This document shows, piece after piece, positions 1-7,482 of a DNA stretch of 11,425 nucleotides; the stretch's first letter is position 1; every line of letters begins with the position of its first letter. This DNA comes from Sphingomonadaceae bacterium. Lineage in GTDB: Bacteria > Pseudomonadota > Alphaproteobacteria > Sphingomonadales > Sphingomonadaceae. Below the pieces are notes generated by a model. It had not been told where the DNA came from, made no database searches, and saw only the letters and a program-made list of their open reading frames with translations. The stretch spans positions 1-11,425 of the forward strand of contig SHLU01000054.1 in NCBI GenBank assembly GCA_004282995.1, in the 5' to 3' direction. The position numbers were made by a program, and so were the translations under genes.

Positions 1-253
1 GTTTGGGCGGGAGCGCTTGTTTTCCGGCTCCGCCACTAACCGGCAGGGAATTCTTCTCCGTTGTTGCGATGACTTTTTTGCCATTGGACTTTGCCGGAAC
101 CGCTGGCGCCATAGGAGCCTTCGCCACCTGTTCGCACCCGCATTGGGGGCAGGACAGAAGCCCACGCTCTCGCTGGCTCTCGTAATCAGCGCTCGAGCCG
201 AACCAGCCTTCGAACTGGTGGGAATTTGAACAGGAAAGGTCGAAAACGATCAT
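1..253 (-). CDS. DUF1178 family protein, 3' end cut off by the window edge
   Basis: Reading leftward from an ATG at 253-251 gives 84 uninterrupted codons to the window edge. The protein begins MIVFDLSCSNSHQFEGWFGS, followed by SADYESQRERGLLSCPQCGC. This is the recognisable start of the DUF1178 family, a small alpha/betaproteobacterial protein of unknown function. C35, C38 and C40 (CPQCGC) resemble a zinc-ribbon knuckle, with another Cys at position 8, so metal binding is an inference. The ATG overlaps the TGA stop of the carbon-nitrogen hydrolase gene (ATGA, 4 nt), which implies translational coupling. There is no clear Shine-Dalgarno beyond a weak AGAAG. The second half (residues 45-84) is Ala/Pro/Lys rich, as is usual for the variable linker of this family. 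The function is unknown, but the family very often follows a nitrilase-type gene and a glutaredoxin, as it does here. Confidence 0.85.
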   Translation of the reverse strand, partial: MIVFDLSCSNSHQFEGWFGSSADYESQRERGLLSCPQCGCEQVAKAPMAPAVPAKSNGKKVIATTEKNSLPVSGGAGKQALPPK

Positions 254-1074
254 GGCCGCGCTTCTCTAGCGACCGACCGGCGGTTGGCAAGGCTCGGTAC
301 CTGAGCACGAACCGCAGCGATGCGATCGAGGTCGAGATCAACCACGCCGACGCCGCGTTGATCGCCCCCCAGATCGAGCAGCACCTCCCCCCACGGATCG
401 ACCACCAGACTATGGCCATAGGTTTGGCGACCATCCTCGTGCTTTCCAACTTGTGCTGCGGCGACAACGAAAGCGCTGGCTTCAATCGCCCGCGCGCGTT
501 GGAGCACGTGCCAATGCGCCTTGCCGGTAGGGACGGTGAAAGCGGCAGGAATAGCGATGACGTCGCAAGGGACCGCTCCCAAAGCTTCAAACATGGCAGG
601 AAAGCGGATGTCGTAACAAATGGTCAGGCCGAGTGTCCCGAGTGGGGTCTGCGCGGTCACCACCTTTTCGCCGGCGGCGTAGGCGTTGGACTCTCGCCAG
701 CTTTCGCCGCTCGCTAGGTCGACATCGAACATGTGCATCTTGTCATATCGGGCGACGATTGCGCCGTTATTGTCGATCACGAAGGCGCGATTTACCCAGC
801 GTCCTTCACCATCGTCGAGCGCCAGTGAACCGATTGTCAGCCAGATGCCGTGTTCGGCTGCGGCAGCGCGGCCGCGGGCCAGCACCGGGTCAGCGTCTTC
901 ACGGAAGATCGCGCCTGCCGCTCGGGCGCGGTCACGATCGAGAAGGCCAGTCATCTCGGGGGTGAAGAGCATGGTCGCGTGGCCCATGGCAGCCTCGTCG
1001 ATCACCTCTTCCAAAGCGGCGGCATTTGCCTTGGGGTCGATACCCGATCGCATCTGGGCAACCGCTATTCGCAT
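250..1074 (-). CDS. Carbon-nitrogen hydrolase (nitrilase superfamily, Nit/omega-amidase-like)
   Basis: This 274-residue protein is of normal full length for the superfamily, which cleaves C-N bonds of amides with a Glu-Lys-Cys triad. All three residues are visible: E40 in FTPEMTG, K112 in YDKMHMFDVD and C153 in TICYDIRFP. The KMHMFDVD and ICYDIRFP signatures place it near the Nit1/Nit2 branch, whose members act on deaminated glutathione or on 2-oxoglutaramate-type omega-amides. The exact substrate cannot be read from the sequence, and a cytosolic metabolite-repair role is an inference supported by the adjacent glutaredoxin. The ATG lies only 2 nt after the grxC stop. Its Shine-Dalgarno GGAGG, 9 nt upstream, is built from the terminal Gly codons of grxC. 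The gene overlaps the downstream DUF1178 gene by 4 nt. There is no signal peptide. Confidence 0.92.
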   Translation of the reverse strand: MRIAVAQMRSGIDPKANAAALEEVIDEAAMGHATMLFTPEMTGLLDRDRARAAGAIFREDADPVLARGRAAAAEHGIWLTIGSLALDDGEGRWVNRAFVIDNNGAIVARYDKMHMFDVDLASGESWRESNAYAAGEKVVTAQTPLGTLGLTICYDIRFPAMFEALGAVPCDVIAIPAAFTVPTGKAHWHVLQRARAIEASAFVVAAAQVGKHEDGRQTYGHSLVVDPWGEVLLDLGGDQRGVGVVDLDLDRIAAVRAQVPSLANRRSVAREARP

Positions 1075-1076
1075 TT

Positions 1077-1343
1077 TCAGCCGCCTCCAAGCATTGCGTC
1101 GAGCTTGCCCTCGCGTTCAAGCGCATGCAGTTCATCGCTGCCGCCAACATGGGTCTCGCCGATAAATATCTGCGGAACGGTGCGAGCGCCGGGTGCCCTG
1201 TTTGTCATCTCGTCGCGCTTCGGCCCGCCCATGGTGATATCAAACTCATTGTAGTCGATGCCCTTCTCGTCGAGCAGCCGCTTGGCCTGGAAACAATACC
1301 CGCAACCGAACTTGGTGTAGATATCGATATTGGGTGAAGACAT
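1077..1343 (-). CDS. grxC: Glutaredoxin 3 (GrxC-type dithiol glutaredoxin)
   Basis: This 88-residue thioredoxin-fold protein begins MSSPNIDIYTKFGCGYCF. The redox site is C14-G-Y-C17, a CGYC variant of the classical CPYC. The glutathione-binding TVP motif lies at 55-57 (RTVPQIFIG) and the GGSDEL motif at 67-72, so it is a complete class I glutaredoxin. It reduces disulfides and glutathione mixed disulfides in the cytosol. A longer frame runs upstream to 1442, but the ATG at 1343 is preferred because the protein then has family length and AAGGA lies about 7-8 nt upstream. It is the first gene of the grxC / carbon-nitrogen hydrolase / DUF1178 operon. Its upstream region is shared with the divergent Hsp20 gene and contains an AT-rich TATATAAAAT stretch at about 1357-1366 that may contribute to its promoter, although I cannot place a convincing -35. 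Confidence 0.93.
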   Translation of the reverse strand: MSSPNIDIYTKFGCGYCFQAKRLLDEKGIDYNEFDITMGGPKRDEMTNRAPGARTVPQIFIGETHVGGSDELHALEREGKLDAMLGGG

Positions 1344-1377
1344 TGAATTATCCTTGTATTTTATATACTTGCACAAT

Positions 1378-1406
1378 CTTGAAAGCGCCCGCGCAGATAC
1401 TATATC
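1378..1406 (+). promoter_or_regulatory. Candidate heat-shock (RpoH/sigma-32-type) promoter of the Hsp20 gene
   Basis: CTTGAAA at 1378-1384 matches the sigma-32 -35 consensus. It is followed after 15 nt by CTATATC at 1400-1406, which resembles the alphaproteobacterial RpoH -10. Transcription would start near 1412, exactly where the structured leader begins. The match is by eye, but the position, the gene type and the leader length all agree. Confidence 0.6.
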
Positions 1407-1411
1407 GTGCA

Positions 1412-1508
1412 GGTGGAGCGATGCCACAACGGGTTGCTTCACACAAACAACGGGATGCCGCGCCAGCGGGTCCCGAACTCTACAAATTGCTCACAGGAGA
1501 ATTTGATT
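1412..1508 (+). promoter_or_regulatory. ROSE-type RNA thermometer in the Hsp20 5' leader
   Basis: The leader is about 97 nt and folds by eye into three hairpins. The first pairs GTGG 1413-1416 with CCAC 1424-1427. The second pairs CGGGAT 1451-1456 and CCGC 1458-1461 with GCGG 1466-1469 and GTCCCG 1470-1475, with a bulged G1457 and loop GCCA. The last pairs CAAATT 1483-1488 with AATTTG 1500-1505 and CT 1490-1491 with AG 1495-1496, with loop CAC. The last hairpin contains the ROSE hallmark UUGCU (1487-1491) directly opposite the Shine-Dalgarno AGGAG (1495-1499), with G1489 facing a G as in the known non-canonical ROSE pairing. ROSE elements are established regulators of rhizobial and enterobacterial small heat-shock genes: they mask the ribosome binding site at low temperature and melt on heating. 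Function here is inferred from sequence only. Confidence 0.75.
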
Positions 1509-1988
1509 ATGTCACGTCTTGATTTCACCCCTTACCGTCGCAGCACCGTCGGCTTTGACCGGCTCTTCGATATGCTCGAAAGCCAGGTCCGCCAGGGTGG
1601 CAACGACAACTATCCGCCGTTCAATATCGAAAAGCGTGGCGAAGACGAATATCGCATCACGCTGGCGATTGCCGGTTTCCGTCCGGAAGATCTCGATATT
1701 ACGGCCCAGCAAAACCTTCTGACCGTCACCGGCAAGAAGCGGGACGAAAGCGTCGAGGGCGAAATGCTGCATGTCGGCATCGCCAATCGCGGTTTCGAAC
1801 GCCGTTTCGAACTGGCCGACTATGTTCGTGTCGCCAATGCCGACCTGTCCGATGGATTGCTGGTGATCGATCTCGTTCGCGAAGTCCCCGATGCGATGAA
1901 GCCAAAGAAGATTCTCATCGGTGACCAAAAGCAGCTGAAGATGGTCGATGGTGACAAGGCTAACGAGAAGGACGCCGACGCCGCCTAA
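1509..1988 (+). CDS. Hsp20 family small heat-shock protein (IbpA-like)
   Basis: This 159-residue ATP-independent chaperone holds unfolding proteins for later refolding. The N-terminus MSRLDFTPYRRSTVGFDRLF is typical of the class A alphaproteobacterial/IbpA group. The alpha-crystallin domain spans about residues 37-125, with a conserved GFRPEDLDIT segment and the GLLVIDLVREVP end-of-domain signature. The C-terminal I-x-I/V anchoring motif is probably in KKILIG (134-138), followed by a charged tail. The frame is open back to 1407, but the ATG at 1509 is chosen because AGGAG sits 9 nt upstream, inside the ROSE-like hairpin, and the protein then starts at the family position. It is monocistronic, with its own heat-shock promoter, thermometer leader and terminator. 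Expression is expected to be low at normal temperature and rise sharply on heat shock. Confidence 0.93.
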   Translation: MSRLDFTPYRRSTVGFDRLFDMLESQVRQGGNDNYPPFNIEKRGEDEYRITLAIAGFRPEDLDITAQQNLLTVTGKKRDESVEGEMLHVGIANRGFERRFELADYVRVANADLSDGLLVIDLVREVPDAMKPKKILIGDQKQLKMVDGDKANEKDADAA

Positions 1989-2019
1989 CCGCCTCGCGCG
2001 TTCTTTTCGGTACAAATGC

Positions 2020-2053
2020 AAAGGGCTCGCCTCCTCGTGGGGCGGGCCCTTTT
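2020..2053 (+). terminator. Rho-independent terminator of the Hsp20 gene
   Basis: A 12-bp stem pairs 2020-2031 (AAAGGGCTCGCC) with 2041-2052 (GGCGGGCCCTTT). It has one G-T wobble and a 9-nt loop and ends in TTTT at 2050-2053. It lies 31 nt after the Hsp20 stop. Because its A tract mirrors the T tract it could also act on leftward transcripts. Confidence 0.85.
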
Positions 2054-2072
2054 CGTCGCGGCTTACTATCCT

Positions 2073-2110
2073 GGAAAGGAAAGGGGCGGACCCGCTTGAA
2101 GATCCGCCCC
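2073..2110 (-). terminator. Possible leftward terminator of the tpiA-secG-pyrG transcript
   Basis: Read leftward, GGGGCGGA (2110-2103) pairs perfectly with TCCGCCCC (2090-2083) across a 12-nt loop, and the 3' arm is followed by TTTCCTTTCC. The stem is strong, but the tract is interrupted by C and it lies about 265 nt after the pyrG stop, so the assignment is tentative. Confidence 0.45.
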
Positions 2111-2178
2111 GCGACGTGAACGCCGCCCTGTCCGTCTCTAACCGTCCGGGTCGCAGAAGACGATCAAAGCCGGGACAA

Positions 2179-2199
2179 GCTCGCTGAATTTCAGTGAGC
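2179..2199 (+). repeat. Short hairpin-forming palindrome
   Basis: GCTCGCTGA at 2179-2187 pairs with TCAGTGAGC at 2191-2199 around a 3-nt loop. In plus-strand RNA the stem is 9 bp with one G-U wobble, while in minus-strand RNA the same position is an A-C mismatch. That polarity slightly favours a plus-strand RNA structure. No U tract follows, so it is not an intrinsic terminator. Confidence 0.5.
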
Positions 2200-2375
2200 G
2201 ACCCCTCCCCCTTAGCATTGCCAAGCGCAACGCTGCGTTCTTCATGCGACCTAGATTGCCAAAGATAAAGGGAGAACCAGCATCCTCGCGCCTTGAATTA
2301 CCGTTTAAGCATGCGAGGCTTTATGAACATTGCGCCAAACAGGTACTTATTGGCCCCTTCGCTATCGAAAAAACC

Positions 2376-4010
<1,635 letters not shown>

Positions 4011-4101
4011 GGGAGTTGGGCCTTAGTCGGTAGATTGGATTCGGCGCAAGCAGAATGCGCGGACAATCATCCGCAATCCACAAATCGCGTGTCGATTGTT
4101 G

Positions 4102-4467
4102 TTATTCGCCGGAGGGTGCGAGCGGATCTGCGGGAGCTGCAGTATCAGACCCATCCTGCTGGCTGGGCACCGCAAGGGGATCAGCTTCGTTCGCAGTGAC
4201 ATTCCGATCGAGCGTCGATTCGATGGCGTCGCCGCTGTTCACATCGACCGCCACCGCGGCCAGCGCAATCGACAGTCCGACGAAGGCCACGGCGAGCCAT
4301 TTGGTGGTACGGCTGAGGAGATCTGCCGCTCCGCGTGCGCTCATCATACCACCGGGACTCCCGCCGATACCGAGCCCCCCACCCTCGCTGCGCTGCATCA
4401 GGACGACAGCAACCAGGGCTGCGGCCACGATGGCCTGGACGACGGTGAGAAACAGAAACAGCGACAT
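4102..4467 (-). CDS. secG: Preprotein translocase subunit SecG
   Basis: This 121-residue inner-membrane protein is the accessory subunit of the SecYEG translocon. Two hydrophobic helices are clear at about 2-24 (MSLFLFLTVVQAIVAAALVA) and 55-75. They flank the family signature LMQRSEGGGLG (23-33) and a Gly/Met-rich cytoplasmic loop (GGSPGGMMSARGAADLLSR). The C-terminal 45 residues are acidic and Ala/Pro-rich, a variable tail common in alphaproteobacterial SecG. The frame extends 13 codons further upstream, but the ATG at 4467 is preferred because it matches the conserved N-terminus. No Shine-Dalgarno is visible at that ATG. It sits between tpiA (106 nt upstream) and pyrG (91 nt downstream), the usual order in sphingomonads. 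Confidence 0.95.
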   Translation of the reverse strand: MSLFLFLTVVQAIVAAALVAVVLMQRSEGGGLGIGGSPGGMMSARGAADLLSRTTKWLAVAFVGLSIALAAVAVDVNSGDAIESTLDRNVTANEADPLAVPSQQDGSDTAAPADPLAPSGE

Positions 4468-4503
4468 GAAAGGAAGCTCGCAACAACGGGTGGAATGGCG
4501 GCG

Positions 4504-4532
4504 CATTTAGGGATGCCGGGGCCTAGACACAA
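4504..4532 (-). promoter_or_regulatory. Possible promoter upstream of secG
   Basis: Read leftward, TTGTGT (4532-4527) and TAAATG (4509-4504) are separated by 17 nt and would give a roughly 30-nt leader for secG. Both boxes are imperfect and no other signal supports them. It would let secG-pyrG be expressed independently of tpiA. Confidence 0.3.
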
Positions 4533-4573
4533 GGCTTGTAGCCCTGCTGTGCCCCTCACAAATGCGTCGGGGC

Positions 4574-5338
4574 TTACTGGTCGTCGCCCTCCCCGGCGGC
4601 GAGTGCGATGTTCATAAAGCTGTCTGCAGTGAGGCTTGCCCCACCAACCAGCGCTCCACCGACCTCTGCAACAGCGAGGATTTCGCGGGCGTTGTCCGGT
4701 TTTACCGAGCCGCCGTAAAGGATGCGGATCTGGCTCCCATCCTGTTCACCGAATCGCTCGACCAGGAAAGTGCGAATCGAGGCGTGCATGGCACCTATGT
4801 CGCCCAGCGTCGGGGTGCGACCCGTGCCGATCGCCCAGATCGGCTCATAAGCCACCGAAAGACGCTCGCCAGCCTGATCGAGGGTGTCGGGGAGCGAAGC
4901 CCGTAGCTGATCGAGGACGTATTCTTCCTGTTCGCCGCTCTTGCGGGTCTTCTCCGGCTCGCCGCAGCAAAGGATGACTTCCAGTCCGGCTTCAATCGCT
5001 GCTTCCAGCTTGGCCCGAACCTCCTCACTGCTCTCGCCATGGCCTTCGCGACGCTCGCTATGGCCAAGAATGACGAACTTCGCACCGGCATCGGCCACCA
5101 TCGCAGCCGAGACATCCCCGGTGTGCGGGCCATCTGTCCCAGGATGACAATCCTGTGCACCAACAGCGATCTGTTCCGCTTCGCGGTGGACGGCATGAAT
5201 CAGCGTGTACGGCGGAGCGACGGCAACCTCGACCTTCATGTAGCGCTGAGCTGCACGATCGATCGCGCGTGCTTCGGAAAGCATCGCCCTGGTACCGTTC
5301 ATTTTCCAATTGCCGACGATATACGGTCGGAGAGACAT
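4574..5338 (-). CDS. tpiA: Triose-phosphate isomerase
   Basis: This complete 254-residue TIM barrel interconverts dihydroxyacetone phosphate and glyceraldehyde 3-phosphate in glycolysis and gluconeogenesis. Catalytic residues are all present: N10 and K12 (VGNWKMNG), H93 (ILGHSERR) and the base E165 in SVAYEPIWAIGTG. Loop 6 spans about 166-176. The phosphate-binding loops are YGGSVKPDN (208-216) and LVGGASL (230-236). The frame extends 10 codons upstream, but the ATG at 5338 fits the family N-terminus and has AGGA about 8 nt upstream. It is the first gene of the leftward tpiA-secG-pyrG set and is divergent from the ppiD-like gene. A GCCCC/GGGGC inverted repeat (4551-4555 with 4569-4573) directly follows the stop but lacks a T tract, so read-through into secG is likely. 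Confidence 0.97.
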   Translation of the reverse strand: MSLRPYIVGNWKMNGTRAMLSEARAIDRAAQRYMKVEVAVAPPYTLIHAVHREAEQIAVGAQDCHPGTDGPHTGDVSAAMVADAGAKFVILGHSERREGHGESSEEVRAKLEAAIEAGLEVILCCGEPEKTRKSGEQEEYVLDQLRASLPDTLDQAGERLSVAYEPIWAIGTGRTPTLGDIGAMHASIRTFLVERFGEQDGSQIRILYGGSVKPDNAREILAVAEVGGALVGGASLTADSFMNIALAAGEGDDQ

Positions 5339-5360
5339 GTTGAGGTCCTGAAATAACTTT

Positions 5361-5381
5361 TCGCGCAATCCCTATGCGCGA
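5361..5381 (-). repeat. Inverted repeat in the probable tpiA leader
   Basis: TCGCGCA (5361-5367) and TGCGCGA (5375-5381) form a perfect 7-bp inverted repeat with a 7-nt spacer. It lies 22 nt upstream of the tpiA start and within the leader predicted from the promoter at 5394-5422. It could be an mRNA hairpin or a protein-binding dyad; nothing identifies a regulator. Confidence 0.5.
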
Positions 5382-5393
5382 TGGGGGCGGGGT

Positions 5394-5422
5394 CCGCTAG
5401 CCGAGGCTGGCCTGCTAGTCAA
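5394..5422 (-). promoter_or_regulatory. Candidate sigma-70-type promoter of tpiA
   Basis: Read leftward, TTGACT (5422-5417) is a near-consensus -35. It is followed by 17 nt and a poor -10, TAGCGG (5399-5394). Transcription would begin around 5387, giving a leader of about 50 nt. Weak -10 boxes are common in high-G+C alphaproteobacteria, so confidence is moderate at best. Confidence 0.4.
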
Positions 5423-5531
5423 AACCCTTTGCAACCTGTTGCGGCTGGGTCGCAGCCCATCTAAGGCGTTGCCGACCGACGCGCCAGCTTTCACTGGTGC
5501 GTGCCAATTCATGCTCGGATAGAATTTCACG

Positions 5532-7472
5532 ATGATCAGCGCGTTTCGCAAGTTTTTCCAGTCCAAGATCGGTATCGCTCTCACACTCGCCTTTCTCGGC
5601 CTGATCGCCTTCGCATTCGCCAGCGCGGATGTGACCAGTTCGGGCACCTTCGGCGGCGTTTCAGGCAGTGACCGGGTAGCGGTAGTTGGCGATGAAAAGG
5701 TCGGCACGGCCGAATTGCGCAGGGCAGCAGAGAACGCGCTCGATCAGATGCGACAGGGCAACCCGACGCTGTCGATGCCCGCATTCATCGAACAGGGCGG
5801 CCTTGAACGGGTCACCGAGAGCCTTCTCGACCGGATCGCAATCGCTGAATTCGGGCGCAAATACGGGCTGCGTGCGGGCGACAATTTGGTCAATAGTCAG
5901 ATCCGCATGATCACGGCCTTTCGCGGTGCCGACGGCACATTCGACGAACAGGCCTATCGCGCCGCCATTGCGCGCCAGGGTTTGAGCGATGCAATGGTTC
6001 GTGATGACCTCGCCGATGGCCTGATCGCCGAACAGGTAATCCAGCCAGCTGGATTCGGCACCGTAATTCCTGACAAGCTGGCAAGCCGTTATGCCGCCTT
6101 GTTCAAGGAACGCCGCAAGGGTGCCATCGGCCTGCTCGAAGCCGATGCCTATGCTCCGACAGGCGCCCCGACCGACAAGCAGGTCAGCGACTATTACACC
6201 GCCAATCGCGGCGACTACATCCGCCCTGAACGGCGCGTGGTCCGCTATGCGACATTTGGTGCTGACGCAGTGGGCGATGTTGCGGCCCCGACGGATGCCG
6301 AAGTTACCAGTCGCTACGAAAAAGATTCGGCACGCTACGCAGCGGCCGAAAATCGCACCATCACGCAGTTGGTGGTCACCACTCAGGCCGCAGCTCAATC
6401 GATCCGGCAGCGGGTCCAGAACGGCGCGTCTCTCGACGCTGTCGCCCGCGAGGCGGGTTTCGACACGACCAAGATCGGACCGGTCTCGCGCAGCGACTAT
6501 AGCTCGCAGACTTCTTCCGAAGTGGCCGCAGCGGTTTTCTCTGCATCGCGCGGCAGCGTGGCCGAGGTTCGCCGCAGTCCGCTTGGCTGGCATGTTGTCC
6601 GCATTGACGCGATCGACCGAAAGGCAGGACGTTCGCTCGCGCAGGCGCGTTCAGAAATCGTCGAGACGCTGACGGCAGAGAAGCGACGCCGCGCGTTCAA
6701 CGAACTCGCCGCCGATATCGAGGACCGGTTCGCCAGCGGAGAATCGCTTCCCGATGTGGCCAAGGCCATTGGCGCCGAGATCCGGGTAACGAAGCCGATC
6801 ACCGCGTCCGGGCTTGTCTATGGTGCGGAAAACGAACGCGCACCGGAAATTCTCGAACGGGCTTTGCCGACATTATTCCAGATGCAGGAAGAAGAACCGC
6901 AACTGGCCGAAGCCGTACCCGGCGAGACCTTCCTCCTGTTTGAAGCGAGCGACATAACGGCCTCGGCGTCGGCACCGCTAGCGGAAATCCGCGACACCAT
7001 CATTGCCGACTGGCGCCGCGCGGAAGGGGCCAAGCAGGCCCGCGCCGCTGCCGACCGCGTCATGAAGCGCCTTGCCGACGGCCAGACGCTGAGTGCAGCC
7101 ATGGCCGCAGAGAAAAAGCGTTTGCCGCCTGTCGACCAGCTCAACATTACCCGCGAGCAACTGCTCGAACGCGGCGGGAATGTGCCAGCCCCACTGGCAC
7201 TGTTCTTCAGCATGGCACAGGGTACGCAAAAGAAGTTGGAAGCGCCCCGCAATGTCGGCTGGTTCGTGGTCGATGTCGACAGCATCGAGGCCGGTACGAT
7301 CAGTCGCGATGATCCGCTTTTTGCGCAGACCAAGGCGCAGTTCGGCAATGCCGTGGGCGAAGAATTCGCTGCCCAGATGCGTACCGCTATCCGCAAGGAC
7401 GTCTCGGTCGAGCGTAACGAGGCAGCCATCGAAACCGTGCGGCGCCAGCTGACCGGCCAAGCCCAGCAGTAA
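5532..7472 (+). CDS. ppiD: PpiD/SurA-like periplasmic folding factor (membrane-anchored parvulin-family protein)
   Basis: This 646-residue protein has one N-terminal membrane anchor (about 14-31) preceded by a basic segment, MISAFRKFFQSKIG, leaving a large periplasmic part. The architecture is that of PpiD: a SurA_N-like chaperone region (about 49-170), a parvulin-like region (about 275-360, with GASLDAVAREAG and the closing SPLGWHVVRI), then a helical C-terminal part. The usual parvulin His of the RHIL-type strand is absent; the equivalent stretch reads NRTITQLVV. The domain is therefore probably a non-catalytic or weak isomerase, as established for E. coli PpiD. It likely assists outer-membrane and secreted proteins leaving the Sec translocon. 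No good Shine-Dalgarno precedes the ATG. A TAGAAT -10-like box ends 6 nt before it, so the mRNA may be leaderless. It is the first gene of the rightward unit leading into trpE. Confidence 0.88.
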   Translation: MISAFRKFFQSKIGIALTLAFLGLIAFAFASADVTSSGTFGGVSGSDRVAVVGDEKVGTAELRRAAENALDQMRQGNPTLSMPAFIEQGGLERVTESLLDRIAIAEFGRKYGLRAGDNLVNSQIRMITAFRGADGTFDEQAYRAAIARQGLSDAMVRDDLADGLIAEQVIQPAGFGTVIPDKLASRYAALFKERRKGAIGLLEADAYAPTGAPTDKQVSDYYTANRGDYIRPERRVVRYATFGADAVGDVAAPTDAEVTSRYEKDSARYAAAENRTITQLVVTTQAAAQSIRQRVQNGASLDAVAREAGFDTTKIGPVSRSDYSSQTSSEVAAAVFSASRGSVAEVRRSPLGWHVVRIDAIDRKAGRSLAQARSEIVETLTAEKRRRAFNELAADIEDRFASGESLPDVAKAIGAEIRVTKPITASGLVYGAENERAPEILERALPTLFQMQEEEPQLAEAVPGETFLLFEASDITASASAPLAEIRDTIIADWRRAEGAKQARAAADRVMKRLADGQTLSAAMAAEKKRLPPVDQLNITREQLLERGGNVPAPLALFFSMAQGTQKKLEAPRNVGWFVVDVDSIEAGTISRDDPLFAQTKAQFGNAVGEEFAAQMRTAIRKDVSVERNEAAIETVRRQLTGQAQQ

Positions 7473-7477
7473 GGAGG
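7471..7477 (+). promoter_or_regulatory. Near-perfect Shine-Dalgarno that points to a CTG start for trpE
   Basis: AAGGAGG at 7471-7477 is almost fully complementary to the 16S rRNA tail, and its first two bases are the last two bases of the ppiD TAA stop. The only in-frame start-like codon at proper distance for trpE is CTG at 7483-7485, 5 nt downstream. The next candidate, TTG at 7528, has no such site. Confidence 0.65.
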
Positions 7478-7482
7478 CTTTC

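Larger units (their letters stand above)
2054..2375. other. 322-base intergenic region between convergent Hsp20 and pyrG transcripts
   Basis: I recognise no gene here. Visible structures are an 8-bp inverted repeat (2083-2090 with 2103-2110), a 9-bp hairpin with an AUU loop at 2179-2199, and a wider 7-bp inverted repeat GGGTCGC 2148-2154 with GCGACCC 2198-2204. On the minus strand a 35-codon ORF runs from an ATG at 2245 to a TAG at 2138. It lies downstream of pyrG and before the 2083-2110 hairpin. It has no convincing ribosome binding site and contains two AGG codons, so I do not call it a gene. The region may simply be the pyrG 3' untranslated end, or it may hold a small RNA. Confidence 0.5.

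Noticed and set aside
1077..1442. Longer 121-residue glutaredoxin starting at 1442
   Set aside because: The extra 33 residues have no similarity to glutaredoxins and cross the Hsp20 promoter; the internal ATG at 1343 has a good ribosome binding site.
4551..4573. GCCCC/GGGGC inverted repeat after tpiA as a terminator
   Set aside because: The stem is only 5 bp with a 13-nt loop and no T tract follows it, so it does not meet the form of an intrinsic terminator.
5661..6593. 310-codon minus-strand ORF inside the ppiD-like gene
   Set aside because: It is a shadow of the coding strand with no start signal and low-complexity, Arg/Ala-rich content.
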